DNA of 64,000 nucleotides from an uncultured Gammaproteobacteria bacterium. GTDB lineage: Bacteria; Pseudomonadota; Gammaproteobacteria; Arenicellales; JAANXG01. The notes beneath the pieces are model-generated. The model was given only the letters and a program-made list of their open reading frames with translations, did not search any database and was not told where the DNA came from. The translations under genes and the position numbers were made by a program. Location: assembly GCA_947259705.1 (NCBI GenBank), contig CAMYNL010000004.1, positions 274,658 to 338,657 on the forward strand, in the 5' to 3' direction. This document shows, in pieces, positions 1 to 9,190 of the stretch (position 1 is the first letter of the stretch; each line of letters starts with the position of its first letter).

Positions 1-2
1 TG

Positions 3-1769
3 GAGGATGTGCGCGTGGTGCTGATCAAGCTGGCGGACCGCCTGCACAATCTGCGCACCCTGAAGTTCCTGGCGCCGGAACGCCAGGTGGCCATTGCCCG
101 CGAAACCAACGATATCTTCGCCCCGCTGGCCAACCGTCTCGGCGTATGGCAGCTTAAGTGGGAGCTTGAGGACCTTTCGCTGCGCTATCTGGAGCCCGGG
201 GTCTACCACGAGATTGCGGCCAAGCTGGCGGAACGTCGTGTCGACCGCGAAAGGTACATCGCCGACTTTATCGCCGACCTGGACGGGGAATTGCAGCGCG
301 CCGGGGTGAAAGCGGAGGTCCATGGCCGTCCCAAGCACATCTACAGCATACGCAATAAGATGCGGCGCAAGGAACTCGACTTCGAGCATATATTTGACGT
401 GCGCGCGGTCCGCATTCTGACCACCTCGGTCCAGGACTGCTACGCCGCGCTGGGCATCGTGCATACCAAGTGGCCACACATAGCCGGTGAGTTTGATGAC
501 TACATCGCTACGCCCAAGGAGAACAACTACCAGTCCATCCATACCGCGGTGATCGGACCCCAGGGCAAGGTGGTGGAAGTGCAGATCCGCACCCGCAAGA
601 TGCACGAGGACAACGAGCTCGGGGTGGCGGCGCACTGGCGTTACAAGGAGGGTGGTAAGCGGGACGACAATCTCGATCGCAAGGTCCTCTGGCTGCGGCA
701 ACTGTTGGAGTGGAAGGACGAGGTTGCCGATGCGAACGAATTCGTCGATCGTGTGAAATCAGAGGTGTTCGAGGACCGGGTCTACGTGTTCACGCCCACC
801 GGTCATGTGGTCGACCTCCCGAAGGGCGCGACTCCCATAGATTTCGCCTACGCCATCCATACCGAGGTGGGTCATCACTGCCGCGGCGCCAAGATCAATG
901 GACGCATCGTGCCCCTGACCTATGGTTTGAAAACCGGTGAGCAGGTGGAAATACTGACGGTGAAGACGGGCGGTCCCAGCCGGGACTGGATGAACATGCA
1001 GCTCGGCTACGTGACCACCCCCCGGGCCCTGTCACGGATCAAGCGCTGGTTCCGGCAGGAGAACTACGAGGATAACGTGGCGAGCGGCCGGCAGATCCTG
1101 GAACGGGAGTTGAACCGATTGGCATTGAGCGACGTGAATCACGAGAAGCTCGCGCGCGCGTTGAACCACGCCAAGGTCGAGGATATGTTCGCGCTGCTGG
1201 CGGAGGGCGAGTTGAAGGCGTCCAGGGTGGTCGCGGCGGCACAGGAACTGGTGGCGCCCCCGGCCCGGGCTGAGCAACCAGCAGTGGCGCCGCGGATGCG
1301 GCGCAAGGTCGAGCGCCGCGCCGACTTCAGGATCCACGGCGTGGGAAACCTGTTGACCCACATGGCGAACTGCTGTCATCCGGTGCCCGGTGACCCGATC
1401 GTCGGCTTCATTACCCGCGGCCGCGGGGTCACCATTCACCGCCAGGATTGTCGCAATGCGTTGCACGCCCGCACCGATTCGCCTGAGCGCCTGGTGGAAG
1501 TGGATTGGGGCGAGGAAACCGCCGAGACGTACCCGGTGGACATTTCGGTGACGGCCTACGATCGTCAGGGCCTGCTGCGCGACATCACCGCGGTGCTCGC
1601 GGATTCCCGGATCAACGTCATTGCCGTCAACACCGTTACCGACAAGCACGAGCATATCGCCCGCATGACCCTGACCGTGGAGGTGGCGGACATCCAGAAG
1701 ATCAGCCAGGTGTTGACCAAGATCACCCAGTTGCCCAACGTCACCGATGCCAGGCGTCGCATGCAGTGA
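3..1769 (+). CDS. relA: RelA-type (p)ppGpp synthetase, 5' end cut by window edge
   Basis: Makes the alarmone (p)ppGpp from ATP and GTP/GDP on stalled ribosomes. About 588 codons are visible; the N-terminal hydrolase-like region lies before the window, so the true start is not here. Seen in order: the end of the HD-like domain (KLADRLHNLRTL, nt 24-60), the synthetase domain with GRPKHIYSI and the ExDD signature EFDD (nt 489-500) typical of RelA rather than SpoT/Rel, the TGS domain (about nt 780-955), the conserved-cysteine domain (ANCCHPVPGD, near nt 1363) and a C-terminal ACT domain. Odd: KLADRLHN keeps the Asp and Asn that bifunctional Rel/SpoT enzymes use for hydrolysis and that E. coli RelA has lost. 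RelA is preferred over SpoT because of ExDD; hydrolase status cannot be judged here. Confidence 0.93.
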   Translation, partial: EDVRVVLIKLADRLHNLRTLKFLAPERQVAIARETNDIFAPLANRLGVWQLKWELEDLSLRYLEPGVYHEIAAKLAERRVDRERYIADFIADLDGELQRAGVKAEVHGRPKHIYSIRNKMRRKELDFEHIFDVRAVRILTTSVQDCYAALGIVHTKWPHIAGEFDDYIATPKENNYQSIHTAVIGPQGKVVEVQIRTRKMHEDNELGVAAHWRYKEGGKRDDNLDRKVLWLRQLLEWKDEVADANEFVDRVKSEVFEDRVYVFTPTGHVVDLPKGATPIDFAYAIHTEVGHHCRGAKINGRIVPLTYGLKTGEQVEILTVKTGGPSRDWMNMQLGYVTTPRALSRIKRWFRQENYEDNVASGRQILERELNRLALSDVNHEKLARALNHAKVEDMFALLAEGELKASRVVAAAQELVAPPARAEQPAVAPRMRRKVERRADFRIHGVGNLLTHMANCCHPVPGDPIVGFITRGRGVTIHRQDCRNALHARTDSPERLVEVDWGEETAETYPVDISVTAYDRQGLLRDITAVLADSRINVIAVNTVTDKHEHIARMTLTVEVADIQKISQVLTKITQLPNVTDARRRMQ

Positions 1770-2094
1770 CTTCGGTCCGCACCATGCTCTCGATGCTGCC
1801 CGACTTCCGCGTGGTCACGAATCTCCAAACTACCTCTGAGATCCTTGATCTTCTGTGCCTACAGGCCGAGTAGAGGGCATGGCCAGACCCGGCGATGTGC
1901 TGTTTCCATGCGACAGCAACTCGGCGCGCAGCACGAGCGGAGGATATGTACCTCGCAGGCCCGGTCGCGGCAGGTGCCCGGCGCTCTGCAGTGTTATCTG
2001 CCCGCGCGCGGCAGCGTAATACATCGCACTGGAAGAGTCGCGTCGCCATGAGCACCCGACCGACGGGTTCGGCCGCGAACGAAAGCCCGTATAG
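1770..2094. other. 325-bp convergent intergenic stretch, nothing recognised
   Basis: Lies between the end of relA (plus) and the end of the YbaN-like gene (minus). Short open frames cross it on both strands but none has a ribosome binding site, a recognisable domain or a credible composition. I see no hairpin followed by a T-run and no RNA gene. Confidence 0.5.
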
Positions 2095-2550
2095 TCAGGA
2101 TTTCTCGGCGTCGCCAGCCGCCGCTTCAAGCACCGGGATGCGAGACAGCATCGCGAACGCCGTGGCCCCCAATGCAGCGAGGGCGAGGCGCCCGTATAGG
2201 TTGTCGACCACCCAGATGATGGAAATGGCGAAGGTGGCCACGATCAGCACCAGGCCCAGCCTCCTGGCGCGGGCGGGCAACCGCCGGTGTTCGCGCCAGG
2301 CGCGAATGGGCGGTCCCAGGCGGGGATGCCCGAGCAACCAACGATAGAACCTGGGCGAAGAGCGGGCGAAACACGCGGCGGCCAGCAGAAGGAACGGCGT
2401 CGTGGGCAGCAAGGGCAGGAAGACGCCTATTACGCCCAGACCAACGCAGGCCAGTCCCGCCGCGATATACAGACCCCGCGCCATGGACGACCGGCTGAGC
2501 ATCGGCGCGAGCCCGAAATCATGAGCGGACGGGGGTTCGGTTGTCGGCAT
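2095..2550 (-). CDS. YbaN/DUF454 family inner-membrane protein
   Basis: A 151-residue integral membrane protein of the DUF454 (YbaN) family; function unknown. The N-terminal third holds a long hydrophobic stretch from about residue 26 with the family-typical VFLPLLPTTPFLLLA, which marks two closely spaced membrane helices. A second hydrophobic block (LVLIVATFAISIIW) lies near residue 100. The intervening loop is rich in Arg, Pro and His, and carries the usual R-x-Y-x-W-L-x-x-H-P type pattern (FYRWLLGHPRLGPPI). The ATG at 2550 is divergent from egtB with about 96 bp between, so they may share a control region. No partner in the neighbourhood suggests a role. Assignment is by the membrane motif and length. 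Confidence 0.8.
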   Translation of the reverse strand: MPTTEPPSAHDFGLAPMLSRSSMARGLYIAAGLACVGLGVIGVFLPLLPTTPFLLLAAACFARSSPRFYRWLLGHPRLGPPIRAWREHRRLPARARRLGLVLIVATFAISIIWVVDNLYGRLALAALGATAFAMLSRIPVLEAAAGDAEKS

Positions 2551-2646
2551 ACACCTATGTTATAACGACGGCTGCCAACGCGGTAGCGCCCGGCCGCACC
2601 GCGGCCGCCGAAACCCCGACAAGCAGACATCGGGATCCGAGACCCC

Positions 2647-3930
2647 ATGACTACACAACTCCAGTCGCAGATGACCGATCAGCCGCTCGCCCTGCAGCAA
2701 CGTTTCCGGCAGGTACGGGAGGCCAGCGAGGCCTTGTGCGCGCCCCTGAGCGCGGAGGACTGCGCCGCCCAGTCGATGCTCTACGCCAGCCCGGCGAAAT
2801 GGCACCTGGCCCACACCACATGGTTCTTCGAGACCTTCGTACTCGATCCGCACGCCACCGATTACCGGATCTTCAACCCGAATTTCCGGGTCATGTTCAA
2901 TTCCTACTACAACAGCATCGGCGCCCAGCATCCGCGACCGCAGAGGGGCCTGATCACCCGACCGGGCCTGCGGGAAGTACTGGATTACCGGCTTTATGTG
3001 AACCAGCGCATGGAAACGCTGCTGGACCGGGCACCGGCGCCCGAGATCGCGGCCCTGATCGACCTCGGGCTCCATCACGAGCAGCAGCACCAGGAATTGA
3101 TACTGATGGACGTCAAGCACCTGCTTTCTTGCAATCCGCTTTGGCCGGTCTACCAGCGGTTGGAGACGGCGGGGCAGACGATGGACCCACCGGCGCTAGA
3201 TTGGTTGGAGTATGCCGGCGGTCTGACCGAGGTCGGGCATGACGGTGAGGGCTTTGCCTTCGATAACGAGGGTCCTCGGCATACGGTGTATCTCGATGCC
3301 TTTGCGCTGGCGTCACGGCCGGTGAGCAACGGTGAGTTCCTGGCCTTTATCGAGGATGACGGTTACCGCAGACCCGAACTGTGGTTGAGCGACGCCTGGG
3401 ACGTGCTGAGCATGGAGCGCTGGGAAGCCCCCCTGTACTGGCGGCAACAGGGCGGGCAGTGGCAGCATTTCACCCTGGCGGGCGGCCAGCCGCTGCGCCC
3501 GCACGACCCGGTGGTGCACGTCAGCTACTACGAGGCCGACGCCTATGCCCGCTGGGCGGAGGCTCGCCTGCCGCGGGAGCAGGAGTGGGAGCGGGCGGCG
3601 GCAGAGGTGGAGCCGTATGGCAACTTCCTGGAGAGCGGCGCACTGGCGCCCTGTCCGGCGCGCGGCGAGGCGGCGGGGCGACCCCGGCAGCTGTTCGGAG
3701 ATGTATGGGAATGGACCCAGAGCGCCTACACCGCCTATCCGGGATACCGGGCCCGGGAGGGCGCCCTGGGCGAGTACAACGGCAAGTTCATGTGCAACCA
3801 GGTGGTGCTGCGTGGCGGTGCCTGTGTGACGCCGGCCTCCCATGTCCGTGCGACCTACCGCAACTTCTTTCCTCCCGAGCTGCGCTGGCAATTCGGCGGA
3901 TTGCGGCTGGCGCGGGACATCGACCGGTGA
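2647..3930 (+). CDS. egtB: Ergothioneine biosynthesis protein EgtB-like non-heme iron sulfoxide synthase
   Basis: Predicted to join gamma-glutamyl-cysteine or cysteine to trimethyl-histidine with O2, giving the sulfoxide precursor of ergothioneine. 427 residues: an N-terminal DinB_2-type four-helix bundle (about 10-170), then a C-terminal FGE-sulfatase/C-type-lectin-like domain (about 190-427) with the family tail VVLRGGACVTPASHVR and FGGLRLARD. The iron-binding histidines are visible as H56 (AHTTWFFE) and H144/H148 (HEQQHQEL). The ATG at 2647 gives family-typical length. The stop overlaps the GTG of the next gene by 3 bases (GTGA), so the two are translationally coupled. The methyltransferase egtD, the usual partner, is not in this window. 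OvoA- or SenA-type specificity cannot be excluded. Confidence 0.85.
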   Translation: MTTQLQSQMTDQPLALQQRFRQVREASEALCAPLSAEDCAAQSMLYASPAKWHLAHTTWFFETFVLDPHATDYRIFNPNFRVMFNSYYNSIGAQHPRPQRGLITRPGLREVLDYRLYVNQRMETLLDRAPAPEIAALIDLGLHHEQQHQELILMDVKHLLSCNPLWPVYQRLETAGQTMDPPALDWLEYAGGLTEVGHDGEGFAFDNEGPRHTVYLDAFALASRPVSNGEFLAFIEDDGYRRPELWLSDAWDVLSMERWEAPLYWRQQGGQWQHFTLAGGQPLRPHDPVVHVSYYEADAYARWAEARLPREQEWERAAAEVEPYGNFLESGALAPCPARGEAAGRPRQLFGDVWEWTQSAYTAYPGYRAREGALGEYNGKFMCNQVVLRGGACVTPASHVRATYRNFFPPELRWQFGGLRLARDIDR

Positions 3931-4544
3931 GTCCGCCAGCGGACATCCTTGCTTTCTGGTTCGGCGACGCCGCTGGGGACCCGCAGCAAGCCCGGGACCG
4001 CGAAGCATTCTGGTATGGTGGTTCCGCCCAGCGCGACCGCGATATCGCGCAGCGTTTCGGTACGTTGCTGAACCAGGCGAGCACGGGGCGGCTGGAGCAC
4101 TGGGCCGAGTCGCCGCCCGGCAGGCTTGCACTGGTCGTCCTGCTCGACCAGTTCAGCCGCAACATCCACCGCGGCACGCCGGCGGCATTCGCGCAGGATG
4201 CGCGGGCCCTGGCGGTGGCTCAGGTGGGCGTGGTCGGGGGCGAGGACAGACTGCTCTCGGAAGTCGAGCGCAGCTTCCTCTACATGCCTTTTCAACATGC
4301 CGAGGACACCGGTTGCCAGCGGCAGTCGGTGCGATTGTATGAGCGCCTGCTGCGGGAGTCGCGGCCGGAGTTCCGTGACTATGTCGAACATTGCCTGCAA
4401 CACGCCGAGGAGCACCGGGCCGTCATTGACCGCTTCGGACGCTTTCCGCATCGCAACGCCATCCTCGACCGTTCACCCACGGAGGCCGAACGGGCCTACC
4501 TTGGATCGGGTGCCCGCCGTTACGGCCAGGTGGCCGGTCGCTGA
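3927..4544 (+). CDS. DUF924 family protein
   Basis: A 205-residue soluble protein of the DUF924 family, alpha-helical and TPR-like in known structures, of unknown function. Signatures seen: ILAFWFGDA at the N-terminus, AFWYGG, the central LVVLLDQFSRNIHRGTPAAFAQD, FLYMPFQHAED, and FGRFPHRNAIL near the C-terminus. The start is GTG at 3927, overlapping the egtB stop as GTGA; a longer upstream reading in the same frame lies wholly inside egtB and is rejected. This coupling ties expression to egtB, although a functional link to ergothioneine is only inferred from position. argE follows after 47 bp. Confidence 0.85.
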   Translation: MSPPADILAFWFGDAAGDPQQARDREAFWYGGSAQRDRDIAQRFGTLLNQASTGRLEHWAESPPGRLALVVLLDQFSRNIHRGTPAAFAQDARALAVAQVGVVGGEDRLLSEVERSFLYMPFQHAEDTGCQRQSVRLYERLLRESRPEFRDYVEHCLQHAEEHRAVIDRFGRFPHRNAILDRSPTEAERAYLGSGARRYGQVAGR

Positions 4545-4591
4545 CCGCCGATGCCTGCCTGCCTGCCCCTGCGGGTCCTGTACGGTTTGCC

Positions 4592-5761
4592 ATGAACCAC
4601 ACAGCACGGCCCACCGCGACCACCCGGGAAATGCTCACCGCGTTGATAGGGTTCAATACCATCAGCCATCACCCCAACCTGGAACTCATCGACTACGTCT
4701 ACGAGTATCTCCAGCGGCTGGGTGTGCAGTCGCGCCTCGACTTCAACGCGGATCGCAGCAAGGCAAACCTCTATGCGGTGGTGGGTCCTCCTGACCGGCC
4801 GGGGATAGCGCTTTCGGGCCACACCGACGTGGTGCCGGTGGCAGGCCAGGACTGGACCCGCGATCCCTGGCGCGCGGATGAGCAGGGTGACCGGATCTAC
4901 GGCCGCGGGGCCACCGACATGAAGGGGTTCATCGCGGTAGCGCTGGCCGCGGTGCCGGCCATGCTCGAGGCACCGCTGCAACGCCCGCTCCATCTGTGCT
5001 GGTCCTATGATGAAGAAGTCGGCTGCCTGGGTGTTCGCTCGCTGCTCGAATTCCTGGCGCGACAGGATAACAAGCCGGCCGCCTGCATTGTCGGCGAGCC
5101 CAGCGGCATGCAGGTCATCAATGGGCACAAGGGCAAGCTCAGTGTGCGCTGTCACGTGCACGGCCACGCCTGTCACTCTGCCTTGGCCCCTTACGGCGTC
5201 AACGCGGTGGAGGCGGCCGCGCGGGTGATCGCCCAGCTGCACGATATGGCCGCGCACAAGCGTGAGCATGGCCCGTTCGACGAAACTTACGATATCCCGT
5301 ACAGCACCCTGCATGCCGGCGTGGTGCATGGCGGTACCACCGTCAACATCGTGCCGGCGGAGTGCTGGTTCGACTTCGAGGTGCGTAACCTGCCGCGAGA
5401 GGAGCCCGGCCCGATCGTCGAGGCCGTGAAGCGCTACGCGCATGAGCACATAGAGCCGCAGATGCAGGCCGTGGCCGCCGATACCGGTTTTCACTGGGAG
5501 GAACTTGCCCGCTTCCCGGGGCTGGAGACCCGCGCCGATGAAGACATCGTGGAGATGGCGACGTCCCTGGCGCAATCGCCACGGCTGCGCAAGGTGGCGT
5601 TCGGCACCGAGGCCGGTGGCTACGACCGGATCGGCATTCGTACAGTCGTCTGCGGGCCGGGGCATATCGAGCAGGCGCACAAACCGGATGAGTTCATCGA
5701 ACTTTCACAGCTTGCATCCTGCGAGGATTTTATCGCCCGACTTATACGCGAACTCTGCTGA
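4592..5761 (+). CDS. argE: Acetylornithine deacetylase (ArgE), M20 metallopeptidase family
   Basis: Hydrolyses N-acetyl-L-ornithine to ornithine and acetate in the linear arginine pathway, in the cytoplasm. 389 residues, the family's usual length. The di-metal site is visible: H77 and D79 in SGHTDVVPV, D109 in GRGATDMKG, the general base pair E141-E142 in YDEEVGCLG, E169 in VGEPSG, and the late His in GHIEQAHKPDEFIE. The central dimerisation lid lies at about 180-295. Related M20 enzymes (DapE, CPG2-like) are alternatives, but the HKGKLSVRCHVHGHACHSA and NIVPAECWFDFEVR blocks fit ArgE. It is followed by a strong terminator, so it ends its transcription unit. Confidence 0.92.
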   Translation: MNHTARPTATTREMLTALIGFNTISHHPNLELIDYVYEYLQRLGVQSRLDFNADRSKANLYAVVGPPDRPGIALSGHTDVVPVAGQDWTRDPWRADEQGDRIYGRGATDMKGFIAVALAAVPAMLEAPLQRPLHLCWSYDEEVGCLGVRSLLEFLARQDNKPAACIVGEPSGMQVINGHKGKLSVRCHVHGHACHSALAPYGVNAVEAAARVIAQLHDMAAHKREHGPFDETYDIPYSTLHAGVVHGGTTVNIVPAECWFDFEVRNLPREEPGPIVEAVKRYAHEHIEPQMQAVAADTGFHWEELARFPGLETRADEDIVEMATSLAQSPRLRKVAFGTEAGGYDRIGIRTVVCGPGHIEQAHKPDEFIELSQLASCEDFIARLIRELC

Positions 5762-5770
5762 CCGCCGCCG

Positions 5771-5798
5771 GCCGCGGCTGGCCCTGCCGCGGCTTTTT
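5771..5798 (+). terminator. Rho-independent terminator after argE
   Basis: GCCGCGGC (5771-5778) pairs with GCCGCGGC (5786-5793) across a 7-base loop and is followed at once by five T. It sits 10 bp after the argE stop. Confidence 0.85.
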
Positions 5799-5955
5799 CG
5801 GTAAACTGCCGCGCCGATTCGCCGCTGCAAAGTTGGGCGCACCAGAGGCGCAATGGCCGGCCTGCATGACCGGCCAGCGACAACACAACCCGGGACGCGC
5901 AAGCCTTAACGGTGAAATTCGTCATCCGCTTTCCAACTAGTCACGAGGAATCACC

Positions 5956-6936
<981 letters not shown>

Positions 6937-6969
6937 CGATTTCCGCGGGCCGGGAACGATAGCCGGACG

Positions 6970-6997
6970 GCCGCGGGCATGCCCGCGGCTGCTTTTG
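6970..6997 (+). terminator. Rho-independent terminator after mdh
   Basis: GCCGCGGGC (6970-6978) pairs with GCCCGCGGC (6981-6989); the loop is only AT, so the top pair probably opens. TGCTTTTG follows. It lies about 34 bp after the mdh stop. Confidence 0.75.
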
Positions 6998-7042
6998 TCG
7001 TGTTGCCTGCACCGGCGTTTCAACCACCACGGGGCCTGAACG

Positions 7043-8254
7043 ATGCCGACACAACGTATCCGTTTTCGCGGCAGCACTGACGAACTTGACGCGCGTCTGG
7101 ACCTGCCCACCGGCCAGCCGCGCGCCTTTGCGCTGTTTGCCCACTGCTTCACCTGTTCCAAGGATTCAGTGGCGGCCTCCAGGGTCAGCCGGGCCCTCGC
7201 GCAGCAGGGCATCGCCGTATTGCGTTTTGATTTCACCGGGCTGGGCGGCAGCGACGGCGATTTTGCCAACACTACTTTCAGCTCGAACGTCGAAGACCTT
7301 CACCGGGCGGTGGATCATCTGCGCGCGAGTTATGCGGCTCCCCGCATACTCATCGGCCATAGCCTGGGCGGTGCCGCGGTGCTCAGGGCGGCGTCCGGAG
7401 TGCCGGAGGCGGCGGCCGTGGTGACCATCGGTGCCCCCAGCGACCCATATCATGTCACCCATTTGTTGGGCGAGGACAGGGAACGGATCCAGCAGCGGGG
7501 TGAGCAGCGCGTGCTCCTGGCCGGACGGGAGTTCACCATCCGCAGGCAGTTCCTGGAGGACATTGCCGAACATCATCTGACTGCGACGCTCGGTGACCTG
7601 CGCAAGGCCCTGCTCATCCTGCACAGCCCCCGGGACGAGACGGTCGCCATCGACCACGCGCGGCGAATCTACGAGGCCGCCCGCCACCCGAAGAGTTTTG
7701 TCAGCCTCGACGGCGCCGACCACCTGTTGACCGCGGCGGCCGACGCGCGATACGTGGCCGGTGTAATCAGTGCCTGGGTCAGCCGCTATCTGCCGGATGA
7801 CGAGGCCGAAGCGCCTGACGTTCGCGGGCCGCGCACGGTCCACGTAGCGGAAGCGGGTCAGGGCAGATTCACCCAGCACGTGACCATCGGTCCGCACCGC
7901 ATGGTGGGCGACGAACCCCCGGGCGTCGGCGGCGATGACTTGGGGCCGTCGCCGTATGACTTTCTGCTCACCGCGCTCGGCACCTGCACGGCCATGACCC
8001 TCCGGATGTACGCTGACCACAAGCAGTTGCCGCTGAGCGGAGTCGAGGTGGAACTTGGCCATGAGAAGGTCCATGCCGAGGATTGTCGGGATTGCGAATC
8101 ACCCAGTGGCCGGATCGATGTCATCGAGCGGGTGATTCGACTGCGCGGTGAGCTTAACGAGGACCAGCGCGTCAGCCTGCTCAGGATCGCCGACAAGTGT
8201 CCCGTGCATCGCACCCTGCACGCCGAGGTGAAGGTGCGGACGCGCAGCGCCTGA
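7043..8254 (+). CDS. Bifunctional alpha/beta hydrolase / OsmC family protein
   Basis: A natural fusion of two enzymes in 403 residues. The N-terminal half (about 1-255) is an alpha/beta hydrolase: FTGLGGSDG, the nucleophile elbow GHSLGGAAVL, and the late DGADHLLT carrying the predicted catalytic His. The C-terminal part (about 270-403) is an OsmC/Ohr domain with its two redox cysteines, one in LGTCTAMTLRMYADHK and one in DKCPVHRTLHAEV; such domains reduce organic hydroperoxides. This architecture is known as a recurring family, and its substrate is not established. The inferred role is detoxification of ester or acyl hydroperoxides. The start is ATG at 7043, the first in the open frame. The next gene is more than 500 bp away. 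Confidence 0.9.
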   Translation: MPTQRIRFRGSTDELDARLDLPTGQPRAFALFAHCFTCSKDSVAASRVSRALAQQGIAVLRFDFTGLGGSDGDFANTTFSSNVEDLHRAVDHLRASYAAPRILIGHSLGGAAVLRAASGVPEAAAVVTIGAPSDPYHVTHLLGEDRERIQQRGEQRVLLAGREFTIRRQFLEDIAEHHLTATLGDLRKALLILHSPRDETVAIDHARRIYEAARHPKSFVSLDGADHLLTAAADARYVAGVISAWVSRYLPDDEAEAPDVRGPRTVHVAEAGQGRFTQHVTIGPHRMVGDEPPGVGGDDLGPSPYDFLLTALGTCTAMTLRMYADHKQLPLSGVEVELGHEKVHAEDCRDCESPSGRIDVIERVIRLRGELNEDQRVSLLRIADKCPVHRTLHAEVKVRTRSA

Positions 8255-8761
8255 CGGACGGCCAAATATAGAGAATGGCCGGTCCAGTGCATGGCGATTT
8301 GCCGCTGCCGGTCGGGACCACCGCCCCGATTCGCCTCGACAAGCAGGATAGCGCCGGGCTATGACATCCATATGTACGCGATGCCGGTGTGCGCGGGGGC
8401 CGGTCGCGCGCCTTGCCGACCGGCGGTGGATACGCCCGCCCACGAACGATAAGAATTCGTTATAGAACGTGACGGCGCGCCCCGGCCGCCGTCCGCGCCG
8501 TCGCCGCGCGGTGCCTGCATCTCGGCGTATTGTTGCATCGCAATAGACTTACACTGACCGCGATTCGACACAATTACGCCGGAATTTCAAGTCTTGTCGC
8601 GGCGCTTGCGGCTGGCTAAGCTTCTGCGCGGAGTCGGCGGGCGAGACCCCGTCGCCCACCGTCGGTGATACCATAACCGTCTGTTATATATAAGAAAATA
8701 CAAAAGTAGCGGTACATACAGGACGGCATGGGGTGGACATGGACCAAACTGGAGGGCCAAT
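8255..8761. other. 507-bp non-coding stretch upstream of the cupin gene
   Basis: No open frame here has a recognisable product. The last 90 bp are notably AT-rich for this genome (TTATATATAAGAAAATACAAA at about 8683-8703), as expected for a promoter, but I find no well-spaced -35/-10 pair. An imperfect EcoRI-centred dyad, ATAAGAATTCGTTAT, lies at 8449-8463 and could be an operator. No RNA gene was recognised. Confidence 0.4.
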
Positions 8762-9037
8762 ATGGATCAAACGACGATTCGTAAGGACTGGGAAACGCGG
8801 GGCTTCAGCTGTGACGTGTGGACTGATCTGCCGGGTCAACAATGGAAGAATTTCGTGCACGACAACGATGAGTTGATGATATTGCAGGAAGGTGAGATAG
8901 AAGTGACATTCCAGGACAACACGATTCGTCCCCAGGTTGGTGAGGAGCTTTTCATTCCCGCCGGGGCGATGCATACAGTACGCAATGTCGGCCGTACCCA
9001 CAGCCGCTGGTTGTACGGCTACCGACGCAAACGTTGA
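8762..9037 (+). CDS. Small single-domain cupin protein
   Basis: A 91-residue protein made almost entirely of one cupin barrel. Cupin motif 1 is degenerate (around [16 protein letters not shown]: acidic residues are present but the usual HxH is missing). Motif 2 is present as GEELFIPAGAMHTVRNVG, with the conserved Pro and His. Loss of the motif-1 histidines makes a metal site doubtful, so a binding or sensing role is as likely as catalysis. The ATG at 8762 lies a few bases after GGAGGGCC, a strong ribosome binding site that decides the start. It stands alone between two non-coding stretches; no partner can be inferred. Confidence 0.75.
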   Translation: MDQTTIRKDWETRGFSCDVWTDLPGQQWKNFVHDNDELMILQEGEIEVTFQDNTIRPQVGEELFIPAGAMHTVRNVGRTHSRWLYGYRRKR

Positions 9038-9190
9038 CGCATCTCCGGCCCTCTGCGCCCTTCGGGGTGTGGGGGGTCGGGGTTATTTCTCCCTAACAGC
9101 ACCAGCCTGCGCATCAAGCATTGCACCACGCGCCACCCTCACCGCGTCTCCCGGTTCGGCTCGCGGAACCAGGCCGGCGCAGTCAGAGGC

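Noticed and set aside
1032-1655. 207-residue minus-strand frame opposite relA
   Set aside because: It lies entirely opposite the conserved relA coding frame and lacks any motif; a product of high GC.
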